9,502 bases of DNA from Desulfobulbus sp. (GTDB taxonomy: Bacteria > Desulfobacterota > Desulfobulbia > Desulfobulbales > Desulfobulbaceae). A program made the position numbers and the translations under genes. The stretch covers positions 1 to 9,502 of the forward strand of contig JAQUEZ010000231.1 of the NCBI GenBank assembly GCA_028684915.1, in the 5' to 3' direction. Below the pieces are notes generated by a model. It ran no database searches. It had not been told where the DNA came from and saw only the letters and a list, made by a program, of their open reading frames with translations. Below, in pieces: positions 1 to 8,235 of this stretch (positions within the stretch are counted from its first letter, which is position 1; every line of letters begins with the position of its first letter).

Positions 1-1
1 A

Positions 2-949
2 ACCCTGGTAAATTTCGGTTTTCGTCTGCCCTCGGCCCTTGATAACCGACCACTTAGATTTGACGAGTTCGAACAGCGCGCCCATCAGGCTGTGTATGTC
101 TCGGCTACCCCCGGCGCCTATGAGTTGAAAAAGGCGGATGGAAAGGTGGTGGAGCAGTTGATTCGACCCACCGGCCTCCTTGATCCGCGCATTGAGGTAC
201 GCCCGGCTGCAACCCAAGTCGATGATCTGCTCGAGGAAATCCGTAATCGTAGCGAACGTAACGAGGCAATTTTAGTCACTACTCTGACCAAGCGCATGGC
301 CGAGGATCTGACTCAGTACTACGAGGATCTCGGCGTACGGATACGCTATCTCCACTCCGACATCAAGACCCTAGAGCGAGTGGAGTTGATTCGTGATCTT
401 AGACGACGCGAATATGATGTGCTGGTGGGGATCAACCTGTTGCGTGAAGGGCTTGATATTCCCGAGGTCTCTTTAGTGGCAGTGCTCGATGCCGACAAGG
501 AAGGATTCCTCCGTTCGGAACGATCCTTGGTGCAGACTTGCGGTCGTGCGGCCCGCAATGCCGATGGTACGGTTATCCTTTATGCCGACAAAATAACCCC
601 TTCGATGCGCTTCACCATGGACGAGACCAACCGCCGTCGCAAGATCCAGGAAGCGTATAACAAGGAACACGGTATTACCCCGCAAACGATTATTTCCGAA
701 ATCAAGGATTCCATGGCCCAGCATCTCAAGGCCTCGGGATGGCAGGCTGCGGATGAATATCAGGCTTCGGGCGTGTTGCGGGCGGCAGAGCCCGAGGTGG
801 TCTATCATAGTGTCGGCGAGCTCCATCAGGAGATTGTTGAGCTGGAAACAAAGATGCAGGAGGCAGCAAAAATGCTGGCCTTTGAAGAGGCGGCCGCCTA
901 TCGTGACCGGATTAAAGAATTAAAAATGATGGAGCTTGCTGTTGGCTGA
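2..949 (+). CDS. uvrB: UvrB, excinuclease ABC subunit B (5'-truncated by window edge)
   Basis: UvrB is the damage-verifying, helicase-like subunit of UvrABC nucleotide excision repair: UvrA loads it at lesions and it then recruits UvrC. The frame is open from base 2, so about 315 C-terminal residues of a usual roughly 670 are present and the start lies upstream. Visible are the segment [17 protein letters not shown], the YVSATPG motif, the helicase C-terminal domain with [20 protein letters not shown] (motif V region) and QTCGRAARN (motif VI, arginine finger region), the YNKEHGITP linker typical of UvrB, and a C-terminal UVR domain ([19 protein letters not shown]...) that contacts UvrC. Motif VI reads QTCGRAAR where many homologues have QTIGRAAR, a mild substitution. 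The 3' end overlaps the next gene by 8 bp, implying cotranscription. Identification is secure. Confidence 0.97.
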   Translation, partial: TLVNFGFRLPSALDNRPLRFDEFEQRAHQAVYVSATPGAYELKKADGKVVEQLIRPTGLLDPRIEVRPAATQVDDLLEEIRNRSERNEAILVTTLTKRMAEDLTQYYEDLGVRIRYLHSDIKTLERVELIRDLRRREYDVLVGINLLREGLDIPEVSLVAVLDADKEGFLRSERSLVQTCGRAARNADGTVILYADKITPSMRFTMDETNRRRKIQEAYNKEHGITPQTIISEIKDSMAQHLKASGWQAADEYQASGVLRAAEPEVVYHSVGELHQEIVELETKMQEAAKMLAFEEAAAYRDRIKELKMMELAVG

Positions 950-1649
950 TTTCTTGTACAAATGTTCTTTTGTGGTTGTCCCGAGGCTGGTGCAGGGCTT
1001 ATTGACGCTCTGGTTTGCCACCGTGCGGGTGAAGTTGCGCGATCCCATCGGTTTTCACGACTATGCGCTCCGAGATACAGGAATCGCTGCCTTCTGGCAC
1101 TACTCTTTTCTGTATCTTTTTTGGTACCTGCGGCGTTATCCGGCCGCGATCATGGTCAGTTCCTCGAAAGACGGAGCCTACATCGCCCGCCTGGCCGAGC
1201 AGATGGGGCACGTACCGGTCCGAGGCTCGTCTAACCGGGGTGGGGTCAAAGCCTTGTTGGAGATTATCCGCACCATGCAGAAACAACGGCTCAACGCAGC
1301 CATTGTCGCTGACGGCTCGCAGGGGCCTGCCCGGCAGGTGCAAGCCGGATGTATCCTTATGGCCAGTAAGTCCGGCAAGCCGATTTTTCCCATTGCTTGG
1401 GCCTGTGACCACTTTATTCGTTTCAAGAGTTGGGATCAAACCCTGGTCCCTTTACCCTTTTCTACCCTGATCGTCCGACACGGAGAACCGCTGTCCGTTC
1501 CGCCGTCGCTGAATGCGGAGCAGGTCGAACAGTATCGCCTGGAACTGGAACAGCGGCTCAACAGAATCTATGCTGCGGCCTGGAATGAATTGGGACTGCT
1601 GGCTCATGATCTCAATGGCTCGGGGCGTAAAAAATCAGTCATCCATTAA
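942..1649 (+). CDS. DUF374-family lysophospholipid acyltransferase
   Basis: A 235-residue protein of the DUF374 branch of the lysophospholipid/lipid A acyltransferases, expected to transfer an acyl chain to a membrane lipid at the inner membrane. Visible: a hydrophobic N-terminus (about residues 8-30), FWH with the probable catalytic His near 53, SSSKDG near 73-78, the RGSSNRGG motif near 94-101, [13 protein letters not shown] near 124-136 (family DGPRGP-type motif) and KSWD near 162-165. The start chosen is TTG at 942 because GGAG at 931-934 sits 7 nt upstream. An in-frame TTG at 936 would leave only 1 nt of spacing. The gene overlaps the uvrB stop by 8 bp. Family assignment is firm; the exact acyl acceptor cannot be read from sequence. 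Confidence 0.88.
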   Translation: MADFLYKCSFVVVPRLVQGLLTLWFATVRVKLRDPIGFHDYALRDTGIAAFWHYSFLYLFWYLRRYPAAIMVSSSKDGAYIARLAEQMGHVPVRGSSNRGGVKALLEIIRTMQKQRLNAAIVADGSQGPARQVQAGCILMASKSGKPIFPIAWACDHFIRFKSWDQTLVPLPFSTLIVRHGEPLSVPPSLNAEQVEQYRLELEQRLNRIYAAAWNELGLLAHDLNGSGRKKSVIH

Positions 1650-1676
1650 TGATGGACTCGTAAAAAGGCCATCTCA

Positions 1677-1703
1677 TGTGCTGGATGGCGCAGTTAAAGC
1701 ACA
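1677..1703. repeat. Small inverted repeat TGTGCT/AGCACA
   Basis: TGTGCT at 1677-1682 and AGCACA at 1698-1703 are perfect inverse complements separated by 15 nt. It is short and could be chance, but it lies 10 bp before a stronger hairpin in the same spacer. Confidence 0.35.
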
Positions 1704-1713
1704 GATAGACAGG

Positions 1714-1734
1714 ACGTCGTATTTTTTACGACGT
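1714..1734. repeat. Perfect 8-bp hairpin with T5 loop in cbiA leader
   Basis: ACGTCGTA (1714-1721) and TACGACGT (1727-1734) are exact inverse complements around a TTTTT loop. No T-tract follows either arm, so it is not a standard intrinsic terminator. It may be part of a dispersed intergenic repeat or a processing or protein-binding site. The inverted repeat itself is certain; its role is not known. Confidence 0.55.
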
Positions 1735-1861
1735 GATCTGGATGTACCTATTAGAAAGCTACGCATCATACCAACGGCGGCTTTCAAAGTGAAAAATCGC
1801 GTTCTCGGGGCTGGATACGGGAACGATAGTCTTTTGTCATTGATTTGAAGGAATTGTTATT

Positions 1862-3265
1862 TTGGAACGTGTGAAAAGTGTGGTGGTGGCTGGCTTAAGT
1901 GGCGGATCGGGAAAATCGGTGGTTTCAGTCGGCTTGATTGCAGCGCTGAGAAATCGTGGCCGGGGTGTGGCCGTGTTCAAAAAAGGACCGGATTACATTG
2001 ATGCCGGTTGGATGAGCATGGCGGCTGGCCGTCCCTGTTACAACCTGGATCCTTACCTGATGACGCCGGAGGCGATTGTCACCACCTTCCAGGAACATGT
2101 TTACGGCAATGCGTATGGCGTGGTTGAAGGGAATCGGGGTATTTTCGATGGGGTCAACGCCCAGGGGGAGTTCTCCACCGCCGAACTGGCGCAGTTGCTG
2201 GAACTCCCGGTCCTGTTGGTGGTGAACTGTTCCAAAACGACGCGAACAGTAGCTGCCATGGTGCTCGGTTGCGAGGCCTTTGATCCGCGCATTCGTATAG
2301 CCGGGGTAATTCTCAACCAGATCGCCACTCCACGGCATGAATCAATCATTCGCCAATCGATCGAGATGTATACGGATGTCCCTGTCCTTGGGATCATGCC
2401 GCGGCTCAAACAGGATATCTTTCCCATGCGCCACCTGGGTGTGACGCCGCATCAGGAATACAATGCGGCGGGTGAGGCAGTGGAGCGGCTTGCGGCCTTG
2501 GCTGAGACCAATTTTGATTTGGATGCCATTGTTGCCCGGATGCCGGGGACCGTTCCAGTGCCTCCCAAGGCGACCATCATATCTCAACCTCAGGTGACGA
2601 TCGGCGTTTTGCGTGATGCTGCCTTTCAATTTTATTATGAAGAAAACCTGGAGGCTTTAACCCGGGCCGGAGCTCGTTTGCTCATGATTGATGCTCTCCA
2701 GGCTGAAGCTTTGCCCGTAGAACTTGATGGGCTTTACATCGGCGGCGGTTTTCCAGAAACCAGTGCCCGGCAACTTGCGGAGAATGAAAGTTTTCGCAGC
2801 TCCATACGTGAAATGGTCGATGTCGGGCTGCCGGTCTATGCCGAGTGCGGCGGGTTGATCTTTCTCGGCCGTTCCATCGTGCTTCAAGGACAAGAATACC
2901 CCCTGGCAGGCGTCTTTCCGGTGACCTTTGGCATTAGTAGCAAGCCCCAGGCCCATGGGTACTCGAACTTTGTGGTTGAGCAGGAAAACTGTTTTTATCC
3001 GGTGGGAACCCGGGTCAAGGGACATGAGTTTCGCTATTCCCTGGTCAGAGACTGGCAAGGACAACCCGAAGAACTGGTGTTGCGTATGGAACGTGGAACT
3101 GGTTTTTTTGAGGGGCGTGATGGGTTAGTCAAGAACAATACATTGGCTTTGTATACGCATGTGATGGCCTCAGGAACACCACAATGGGTTGAAGGGTTTA
3201 TTGGTGTGGCTCGTGGTTATGCACAGAAGAAGAGGACGTCATTCTCAGAAAAGCCTGTTGTTTAA
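1862..3265 (+). CDS. cbiA: Cobyrinate a,c-diamide synthase family protein (CbiA; possibly DsrN)
   Basis: A 467-residue glutamine-dependent amidotransferase that amidates acetate side chains of a modified tetrapyrrole. CbiA acts on cobyrinate in cobalamin synthesis. The homologue DsrN is thought to amidate siroheme of dissimilatory sulfite reductase. N-terminal ATP-binding domain: P-loop-like GLSGGSGKS (11-19), KKGPDYID (40-47), VEGNRGIFDG (88-97). C-terminal class I glutaminase domain: GGGFPE (294-299), nucleophile Cys329 in YAECGGL, GHEFRYS (387-393), and His433 in YTHVMAS as the likely catalytic His. Length matches the family. Start is TTG at 1862, with AAGGA 9 nt upstream (1848-1852). No other corrin or dsr gene is in the window, so the true substrate is open. 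Family is certain; cbiA versus dsrN is not. Confidence 0.9.
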   Translation: MERVKSVVVAGLSGGSGKSVVSVGLIAALRNRGRGVAVFKKGPDYIDAGWMSMAAGRPCYNLDPYLMTPEAIVTTFQEHVYGNAYGVVEGNRGIFDGVNAQGEFSTAELAQLLELPVLLVVNCSKTTRTVAAMVLGCEAFDPRIRIAGVILNQIATPRHESIIRQSIEMYTDVPVLGIMPRLKQDIFPMRHLGVTPHQEYNAAGEAVERLAALAETNFDLDAIVARMPGTVPVPPKATIISQPQVTIGVLRDAAFQFYYEENLEALTRAGARLLMIDALQAEALPVELDGLYIGGGFPETSARQLAENESFRSSIREMVDVGLPVYAECGGLIFLGRSIVLQGQEYPLAGVFPVTFGISSKPQAHGYSNFVVEQENCFYPVGTRVKGHEFRYSLVRDWQGQPEELVLRMERGTGFFEGRDGLVKNNTLALYTHVMASGTPQWVEGFIGVARGYAQKKRTSFSEKPVV

Positions 3266-3300
3266 AAAAACAATTACGGGCAAGTGAGATGCCAGGATTT

Positions 3301-3329
3301 TTGACAATCGTTTAACCGGGCTATATAGT
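3301..3329 (+). promoter_or_regulatory. Sigma-70-type promoter for the kinase/HD-GYP operon
   Basis: TTGACA at 3301-3306 (perfect -35), 17-nt spacer, TATAGT at 3324-3329 (one mismatch to TATAAT). It lies about 43 bp ahead of the kinase GTG start, in the 106-bp gap after cbiA, so it probably drives the two signalling genes. This is a pattern match only. Confidence 0.7.
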
Positions 3330-3371
3330 AAGCAAATATTCTTTTATTTCTTCCAACGGATTGTCTTCTAC

Positions 3372-5360
3372 GTGAACAAACAACTGTTGATCAGCGGCTG
3401 TCTCGTTTTTCTCTTCCCCTGGACTGCTTCGGCGGCCCAGGAGACCTGCCTTGCACCATCATTTCTGGCAGTTCCCTTGAGCATGCTTTTTTTTGTTGCG
3501 TTAGTGGCTGGCTGGCTCTATCGCCAATTGAGCAAGTCCAAAACGCAATACACGGAGGTGATTGATCAAAGCCGGGTGCATGCAGAGATGGTCGAACAGT
3601 CGCCTTGGCCCGCAATCCTGATTGATGAGCAATTAAAGATTGTTTTAGCCAATCGTGAGGCTCGAGATTGTTTCAATCCTCAGCAACTGCTTGGGGGGGC
3701 CTTTCCCGAGCTGCTCCCTGGAGAAGCTGCCCATCCGCTTTTGCATGTACTCAAATCAGGGAAGAACAAGGCCGAAAAAACCGATTCCGTCGTTGGCGTG
3801 GAAGGTGCAACCTTGCGGCTGGTGACCATCAACGGGCAACGCTACGGTCTTTGGTTCGGACCACCCCAGGTAGAGCAATGCGCCCAGGCTTCCGAGGCCT
3901 TCTTGTCGCAGGCCGAGGAGTCTGCAAATCGGATGAAAAGCGAGTTTATCGCCAACATCAACCACGAAGTCCGGACGCCGATGAATGCCATCATCGGGTA
4001 TACGGAAATGCTGGCAAATTCCCCGCTGGGGAGCAAAGAAAAAAGGTTTGTTGAAACCATCCATAAAAGCAGCATGGCCTTGGTATCGATTTTTAACGAT
4101 ATCATGGAGCTTTCCAAAATTGATTCCGGGCGCTTGCAGATCATGACCAGTTCTATTCGCCTGGACTCCCTTGTCCGCGAAGTAGAAGGACTCTACTGCG
4201 ATCAGGCAATGGAAAAAGGTATCCGTCTGGAATGTCGCATGGAAAACCATCTGCCCAATTCCTTTATCCTAGATGGAGTGCGACTTAAACAGGTGCTGCA
4301 CAATCTGATCAGTAATGCGATCAAATTTACCAGCGAAGGGCAAGTACACCTGGTAGTCGACGGTATTCCTTCTTCAGGGCAGTCCAATTGTTATGATTTG
4401 AGCTTTACTGTTGAGGATACAGGCATCGGCATTCCGAAGACGGATCAGCAAAAAATATTTGAGGTTTTTCGTCAACGTGAAGACACGATAGCCAAGCGCT
4501 ATGGCGGGGTTGGTCTTGGATTAACCCTCTGTTCACGCCTAGTTACGATGATGGGGGGGCGAATAGACCTTTTCAGTGCTGCCGGCGAAGGGTCCAGGTT
4601 TACGGTCCTTTTGAACAACATTGCTTTGGCAGAATCCCCTCCTGCACAAAAACTGGCAGCCGACCAACCTAAGGCCAGGAATCATCGTCAGGCCCTGACC
4701 TTACTTGTGGTGGATGATGTCGATTTGATCAAGGATGTGTTTATCGATTTCTTTCAGGGAAGCCCTCACAAGGTGGTGACCGCTAACACAGGGGAAGAGG
4801 CGTTGGGTTTGGCCCGCTCCGTGCAACCTGATATCATCTTCATGGACCTGAACCTCAGTGGCATGGACGGGCGGACGGTCACCGAAAAAATTCGCGAAGA
4901 GAAAGAACTCTCAAACATCCCGGTGGTGGTGATGACCGGTGAAATATTAGAGGAAGAGGACTATCGGCCATTGTTCGATGATTTTCTCCAAAAACCGTTC
5001 CGGCTTGAACTGTTGATGGAGGTGATTGATAAATATGGCAAACAGAGCTCTGTAAATACAGGTCACGGGGGCAGGGACGGTGGCGATCAGGAAGGAGATG
5101 ATGCCCATTTCAGTAGCAGTGTCCAAGCGGCATGGGATGACGAGTTGGATCAACTGCTTCGTCAAGCAGTTCGCTCAGGAAGCCTTTCCGATGCTGCAGC
5201 CCTTGGTGCTGCAATTGGTAAAGAGGGTGAGGGTCGCAAGGATGGACTGCTTATGAGCCTTGGCGGAGATCTGCTTCAGTTTGCTGCCGAACCCAACATC
5301 ATGGGCGTTGATCGTCTGCTGGCTAAACTTTCCCGAGTCGTCAACCGGAAGGATGTATGA
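3372..5360 (+). CDS. Membrane hybrid sensor histidine kinase (PAS-HisKA-HATPase-REC)
   Basis: A 662-residue hybrid kinase. The N-terminus has a signal-like segment (about 4-21, ending TASAAQ) and a transmembrane helix (about 31-50) separated by only about 10 residues, so there is essentially no periplasmic sensor. A PAS-like region follows (about 70-165). The HisKA domain carries phospho-acceptor His198 in NHEVRTPMNAIIGY. The ATPase domain shows the N box (N311, N315), DTGIGIP (349-355) and GGVGLGL (378-384). A receiver domain at about 442-556 has D448/D449, phospho-acceptor D492 in FMDLNLSGMDG and K541 in LQKPF. A polar linker and a roughly 70-residue helical tail end the protein. Start is GTG at 3372, with a weak GGA about 11 nt upstream. 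Its stop overlaps the next ATG (ATGA), so the HD-GYP protein is the likely output partner. The stimulus is unknown. Confidence 0.92.
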   Translation: MNKQLLISGCLVFLFPWTASAAQETCLAPSFLAVPLSMLFFVALVAGWLYRQLSKSKTQYTEVIDQSRVHAEMVEQSPWPAILIDEQLKIVLANREARDCFNPQQLLGGAFPELLPGEAAHPLLHVLKSGKNKAEKTDSVVGVEGATLRLVTINGQRYGLWFGPPQVEQCAQASEAFLSQAEESANRMKSEFIANINHEVRTPMNAIIGYTEMLANSPLGSKEKRFVETIHKSSMALVSIFNDIMELSKIDSGRLQIMTSSIRLDSLVREVEGLYCDQAMEKGIRLECRMENHLPNSFILDGVRLKQVLHNLISNAIKFTSEGQVHLVVDGIPSSGQSNCYDLSFTVEDTGIGIPKTDQQKIFEVFRQREDTIAKRYGGVGLGLTLCSRLVTMMGGRIDLFSAAGEGSRFTVLLNNIALAESPPAQKLAADQPKARNHRQALTLLVVDDVDLIKDVFIDFFQGSPHKVVTANTGEEALGLARSVQPDIIFMDLNLSGMDGRTVTEKIREEKELSNIPVVVMTGEILEEEDYRPLFDDFLQKPFRLELLMEVIDKYGKQSSVNTGHGGRDGGDQEGDDAHFSSSVQAAWDDELDQLLRQAVRSGSLSDAAALGAAIGKEGEGRKDGLLMSLGGDLLQFAAEPNIMGVDRLLAKLSRVVNRKDV

Positions 5361-6421
5361 ACAGAAAGAAACCGCTTGTCTTCATTGTCGATGATGTTCC
5401 GGAGAATATCCAGATCGCCATGTCCCACCTGCGGGAACTGAACTGCGATTTTGCTTATGCCACCTCCGGCGAGCAGGCTCTGGAGCGCATCAGCGCCACT
5501 CACCCCGATCTCATCCTCATGGATGTAATGATGCCGGGCATGAGTGGCTTTCAGGCAGTGGAAATGTTGAACCAAAATAAGGAGACCCATTCTATTCCGG
5601 TTATTTTCCTTACCGCCCGTGCTGAATCCGAAGATGTGGTTCATGGGTTCAACCTCGGTGGGGTCGACTACATTACCAAACCTTTTAAGGGGGTTGAGCT
5701 GCGATCCAGGGTGCGCAACCACTTGGAATTGCATGCCTATCGAAGCAGTCTGGAACAGTTGGTCGAGGAACGGAGTCGGGAAGCGGAATTGCTTAAAGAT
5801 GTCATCATCGAGGCCATGGGTGAGCTCGCGGAGTATCGTGATCCAGAGACCGGGAGTCATATTCATCGAACCCGGGCCTATGTACAGTTGCTCGCCGAGA
5901 CCCTAGTTAACCAGGGATATTTCGCTGATATCCTGACCCCGGATTATATTGTCCTTCTCTGGAAATCGGCTCCACTTCATGATATAGGCAAGGTCGCCAT
6001 TCGGGATTCCATTCTTCTTAAACCGGGCAAATTAACGGCTGAGGAGTTTGAAGAAATGAAGATGCACACCCTTTTTGGTGAAGAGGTCATTTCCAACCTC
6101 GAACAGATGGCCGGCCAACCGACCTCCTTTTTAAGTTGCGCCAAGGAGATTGCCGGCAGTCATCATGAAAAATATGATGGAAGCGGCTATCCTCGCGGTA
6201 CGAAAGCTAAAAAAATTCCATTGGCCGGTAGGATTATGGCTATTGCCGATGTTTACGACGCACTCATTTCCAAGCGAGTCTACAAAAACTCCATGTCCCA
6301 TCAGGAAGCCATGAGCATAATGGTTGAGGGGAAGGGAACGCATTTTGATCCGTTATTGATTGAGGCTTTGCTCGAAGTTGAACCGACTTTCTGTCAAATA
6401 GCCGCCGCGAACGCCGACTAA
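5357..6421 (+). CDS. Response regulator with HD-GYP domain (c-di-GMP phosphodiesterase, RpfG-like)
   Basis: A 354-residue two-domain regulator predicted to hydrolyse cyclic-di-GMP when phosphorylated. Receiver domain about 5-122: acidic pair D12/D13, phospho-acceptor D56 in [11 protein letters not shown]86, K108 in ITKPF. A coiled-coil-like linker (about 128-150) leads to the HD-GYP domain: [16 protein letters not shown] (156-171), metal-binding H208-D209 in [10 protein letters not shown], and the intact [11 protein letters not shown] (269-279) that contains the GYP signature, so catalysis looks preserved. ATADVYDAL-type helix is seen as AIADVYDAL near 295-303. The ATG overlaps the kinase stop by 4 bp, and GGAA/AAGGA just upstream gives a ribosome site, indicating translational coupling. 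The family often regulates motility and biofilm, but no target genes are nearby. Confidence 0.94.
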   Translation: MNRKKPLVFIVDDVPENIQIAMSHLRELNCDFAYATSGEQALERISATHPDLILMDVMMPGMSGFQAVEMLNQNKETHSIPVIFLTARAESEDVVHGFNLGGVDYITKPFKGVELRSRVRNHLELHAYRSSLEQLVEERSREAELLKDVIIEAMGELAEYRDPETGSHIHRTRAYVQLLAETLVNQGYFADILTPDYIVLLWKSAPLHDIGKVAIRDSILLKPGKLTAEEFEEMKMHTLFGEEVISNLEQMAGQPTSFLSCAKEIAGSHHEKYDGSGYPRGTKAKKIPLAGRIMAIADVYDALISKRVYKNSMSHQEAMSIMVEGKGTHFDPLLIEALLEVEPTFCQIAAANAD

Positions 6422-6437
6422 CGGCGGTTTTCTTTTT
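6412..6437 (+). terminator. Intrinsic terminator overlapping the HD-GYP stop codon
   Basis: CGCCG (6412-6416) and CGGCG (6422-6426) form a stem around loop ACTAA, which holds the TAA stop. A GTTTTCTTTTT tract follows. An alternative longer-loop pairing, CCGCCG (6402-6407) with CGGCGG (6422-6427), could also form. Position and T-tract fit the end of the signalling operon. Confidence 0.75.
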
Positions 6438-6455
6438 CCCTCCATTCTCTATTCC

Positions 6456-6872
6456 ATGAAAAGCTATCACAAAGAACTCTGGTTCGAGGTGCCCACCCGG
6501 CGTGCATTTATCAATATAACTCAAGAGGTGGAGCAGTGTTTGAAGGAAAGTGGCATCCGCGAAGGTTTGCTGCTGTGCAATGCTATGCACATTACCGCCT
6601 CGGTATTTATTAATGACGACGAATCCGGACTCCACTATGATTATGAACAATGGTTGGAGCGGTTGGCTCCCCATGCACCGGTTAGTCAGTACCGCCATAA
6701 CGGCTATGAAGACAATGCCGATGCCCATATGAAACGGCAAATCATGGGCCGCGAGGTGGTGGTGGCCGTCACCGAGGGAAAACTTCATTTCGGTACCTGG
6801 GAACAGATTTTTTATGGTGAGTTTGACGGACGCCGTAAAAAACGGGTGCTGGTGAAAATTATCGGCGAGTAA
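6456..6872 (+). CDS. YjbQ/UPF0047 family protein
   Basis: A 138-residue single-domain protein of the YjbQ (UPF0047) family, described in databases as secondary thiamine-phosphate synthase-like; the physiological role is poorly established. Family features: [14 protein letters not shown] (41-54) with conserved His45 and Ser49, [14 protein letters not shown] (87-100) with conserved His91, and [13 protein letters not shown] (113-125). Length is typical. The ATG at 6456 has no clear Shine-Dalgarno sequence. The gene follows the terminator at 6412-6437 and lies 54 bp before the membrane fusion protein start chosen here (6 bp before an alternative start), so the two may be cotranscribed. No thiamine gene is close. 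Family assignment is firm, function is not. Confidence 0.9.
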   Translation: MKSYHKELWFEVPTRRAFINITQEVEQCLKESGIREGLLLCNAMHITASVFINDDESGLHYDYEQWLERLAPHAPVSQYRHNGYEDNADAHMKRQIMGREVVVAVTEGKLHFGTWEQIFYGEFDGRRKKRVLVKIIGE

Positions 6873-6926
6873 TCAATAATGAAGCAATCAGGCGGCTTAG
6901 GGTTCCTTAAAAAGGGTGTTTCCTCT

Positions 6927-7955
6927 ATGGTTACGCCTTGTTCTCGTCGCTTTTTCTCGGGAGCGGTACTTTTTTTGTGTTTAGGATTGATGTCGTGTTC
7001 GGAGCAAAACGACAACCGGTCAGCTGGCTCCGGCCTGGTTTTATATGGGAATGTCGATATCCGTGAGGTGCAGCTTGCCTTCCAGGATAGCGGCCGTCTC
7101 GCTCGCCTTTACGTTGATGAGGGGGCGGCGGTCAAACCCGGCCAGGTAATGGCGGAGCTTGATCCTGTTCGCTTTCAGTTGGAGGTCGATCGCTTAACGG
7201 CGGAGGTTAAAGCCCAGGCCGAAGTGTTGGCCCGATTGCAAAACGGTAGCCGGCCACAGGAGGTTGAAAAAGCCAAAGCCGGGCTCGATTCGGCTAAGGC
7301 GAGCCTGAAAGAGGCTCAATTGAATTTGGATCGCAAACAACTCCTGCTGGTGAGCAACCGTATTTCCCAGCAAGATATCGACACTGCCAAAGCACGGGTG
7401 GATACCCTTGAAGCTACAGTGCGAGCAGCGGAGGGGGAACTTTCTTTAGTTGCCGAGGGACCTCGTCAGGAAGACATCCTGGGTGCGCAGGCAAGCCTGC
7501 AGGCCTTGACCGCAGCCAGGGAGCTGGCGGCCCAGCGTCTTGCTGACAGTCGGCTTCTTGCGCCAGCGGAAGGTGTTATCCGTAATCGTATTCTTGAGTC
7601 CGGGGCCATGGCATCTGCCGGAGCACCTGTTTTTACCCTAGCTCTGACCAGCCCCTTGTGGGTTCGGGCCTTTGTCAATGAACCCGATCTCGGCCGGGTG
7701 CGCGAGGGCATGAATGTAGCTATCCACAGCGACAGCTTTCCCGCTACAACGTACCAGGGATGGGTGGGATTCATCTCCTCCACCGCAGAGTTTACACCAA
7801 AAACCGTGGAGACAAGCGAACTGCGGACTAAACTGGTCTATCGGGCCCGAGTTTTTGCCTGCGATCCCAACCATGAACTCCGGCTGGGGATGCCGGTGAC
7901 CGTGACTGTTGATGCCACGCAAACTCAGTCAAGTACTCATTCCTGCGGAAATTGA
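6927..7955 (+). CDS. HlyD/YbhG-type periplasmic membrane fusion (adaptor) protein, probable lipoprotein
   Basis: Periplasmic adaptor of the HlyD family, most like YbhG, which links an inner-membrane ABC exporter to an outer-membrane channel. With ATG at 6927 (AAGGG 6912-6916, 10 nt spacing) it has 342 residues and a good lipoprotein signal: MVTPCSRR, hydrophobic stretch 9-21, lipobox LMSC with Cys24. An in-frame ATG at 6879 would add 16 residues and place the signal awkwardly. First lipoyl half: GRLARLYVDEGAAVKPGQVMAELD (57-79-ish). Long coiled-coil hairpin about 85-205, with NGSRPQEVEKAKAGL and EGPRQEDILGAQASL marking its two strands. Second lipoyl half: LLAPAEGVIRNRILESGAMASAGAPVF. Beta-barrel: STAEFTPKTVETSELRTKLVYR (285-306), a signature of the YbhG group. 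The ABC ATPase and permease genes expected downstream are missing. Confidence 0.88.
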   Translation: MVTPCSRRFFSGAVLFLCLGLMSCSEQNDNRSAGSGLVLYGNVDIREVQLAFQDSGRLARLYVDEGAAVKPGQVMAELDPVRFQLEVDRLTAEVKAQAEVLARLQNGSRPQEVEKAKAGLDSAKASLKEAQLNLDRKQLLLVSNRISQQDIDTAKARVDTLEATVRAAEGELSLVAEGPRQEDILGAQASLQALTAARELAAQRLADSRLLAPAEGVIRNRILESGAMASAGAPVFTLALTSPLWVRAFVNEPDLGRVREGMNVAIHSDSFPATTYQGWVGFISSTAEFTPKTVETSELRTKLVYRARVFACDPNHELRLGMPVTVTVDATQTQSSTHSCGN

Positions 7956-8060
7956 CGGTGTAAATTGATGGCGCCGAAAAAAAAATACTACTCCTTATAT
8001 ATCTGTGTTTTTACTTAGCCATTTCTGAGAGTGTGACGGATTTTTTTTCTAAAATGGGTA

Positions 8061-8100
8061 AATCGGGAAGGGCTTGAATAACTTCCCGGTTTTCTTTTTT
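8061..8100 (+). terminator. Strong rho-independent terminator
   Basis: AATCGGGAAG (8061-8070) pairs with CTTCCCGGTT (8082-8091) over 10 bp with one T-G wobble, loop of 11 nt, followed by TTCTTTTTT to 8100. It is oriented to end + strand transcripts about 105 bp beyond the adaptor stop. Confidence 0.85.
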
Positions 8101-8159
8101 CAAACGATGAGGAGACCTTTCGGTCGTGGCTCAATTTGCATATCTAAGGCGTTGTCAAA

Positions 8160-8235
8160 AAATAACATGGCCGGGAAATTGTTATGAACGCCATAAAGAA
8201 CCGTAACAACATGGTGATAAATGGCCATGTTATTT
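8160..8235. repeat. 13-bp perfect inverted repeat with nested alternative stems
   Basis: AAATAACATGGCC (8160-8172) is the exact inverse complement of GGCCATGTTATTT (8223-8235), enclosing 50 nt. Inside, TTGTTA (8179-8184) can pair with TAACAA (8204-8209). A second copy of AACATGG (8208-8214) can compete with the outer left arm for CCATGTT (8225-8231). It could be a structured RNA, a small miniature element or the end of a transcript from either strand. No coding potential. Confidence 0.6.

Larger units (their letters stand above)
1650..1861 (+). other. 212-bp intergenic spacer with hairpins, no gene seen
   Basis: No credible coding frame with a ribosome site lies between the acyltransferase stop and the cbiA start. 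The spacer contains two inverted repeats (1677-1703 and 1714-1734, listed separately). The motif TCGTAAAAA at 1658-1666 recurs inverted at 1723-1731. Near the 3' end, AAGGA at 1848-1852 is the ribosome site of the following gene (TTG at 1862, 9 nt spacing). I see no convincing sigma-70 promoter and no T-tract terminator. Confidence 0.5.

Noticed and set aside
936..941. TTG at 936 as start of the acyltransferase
   Set aside because: Only 1 nt separates it from the GGAG motif; TTG at 942 has 7-nt spacing.
1714..1734. Terminator for the acyltransferase transcript
   Set aside because: The T tract is in the loop, not after the stem.
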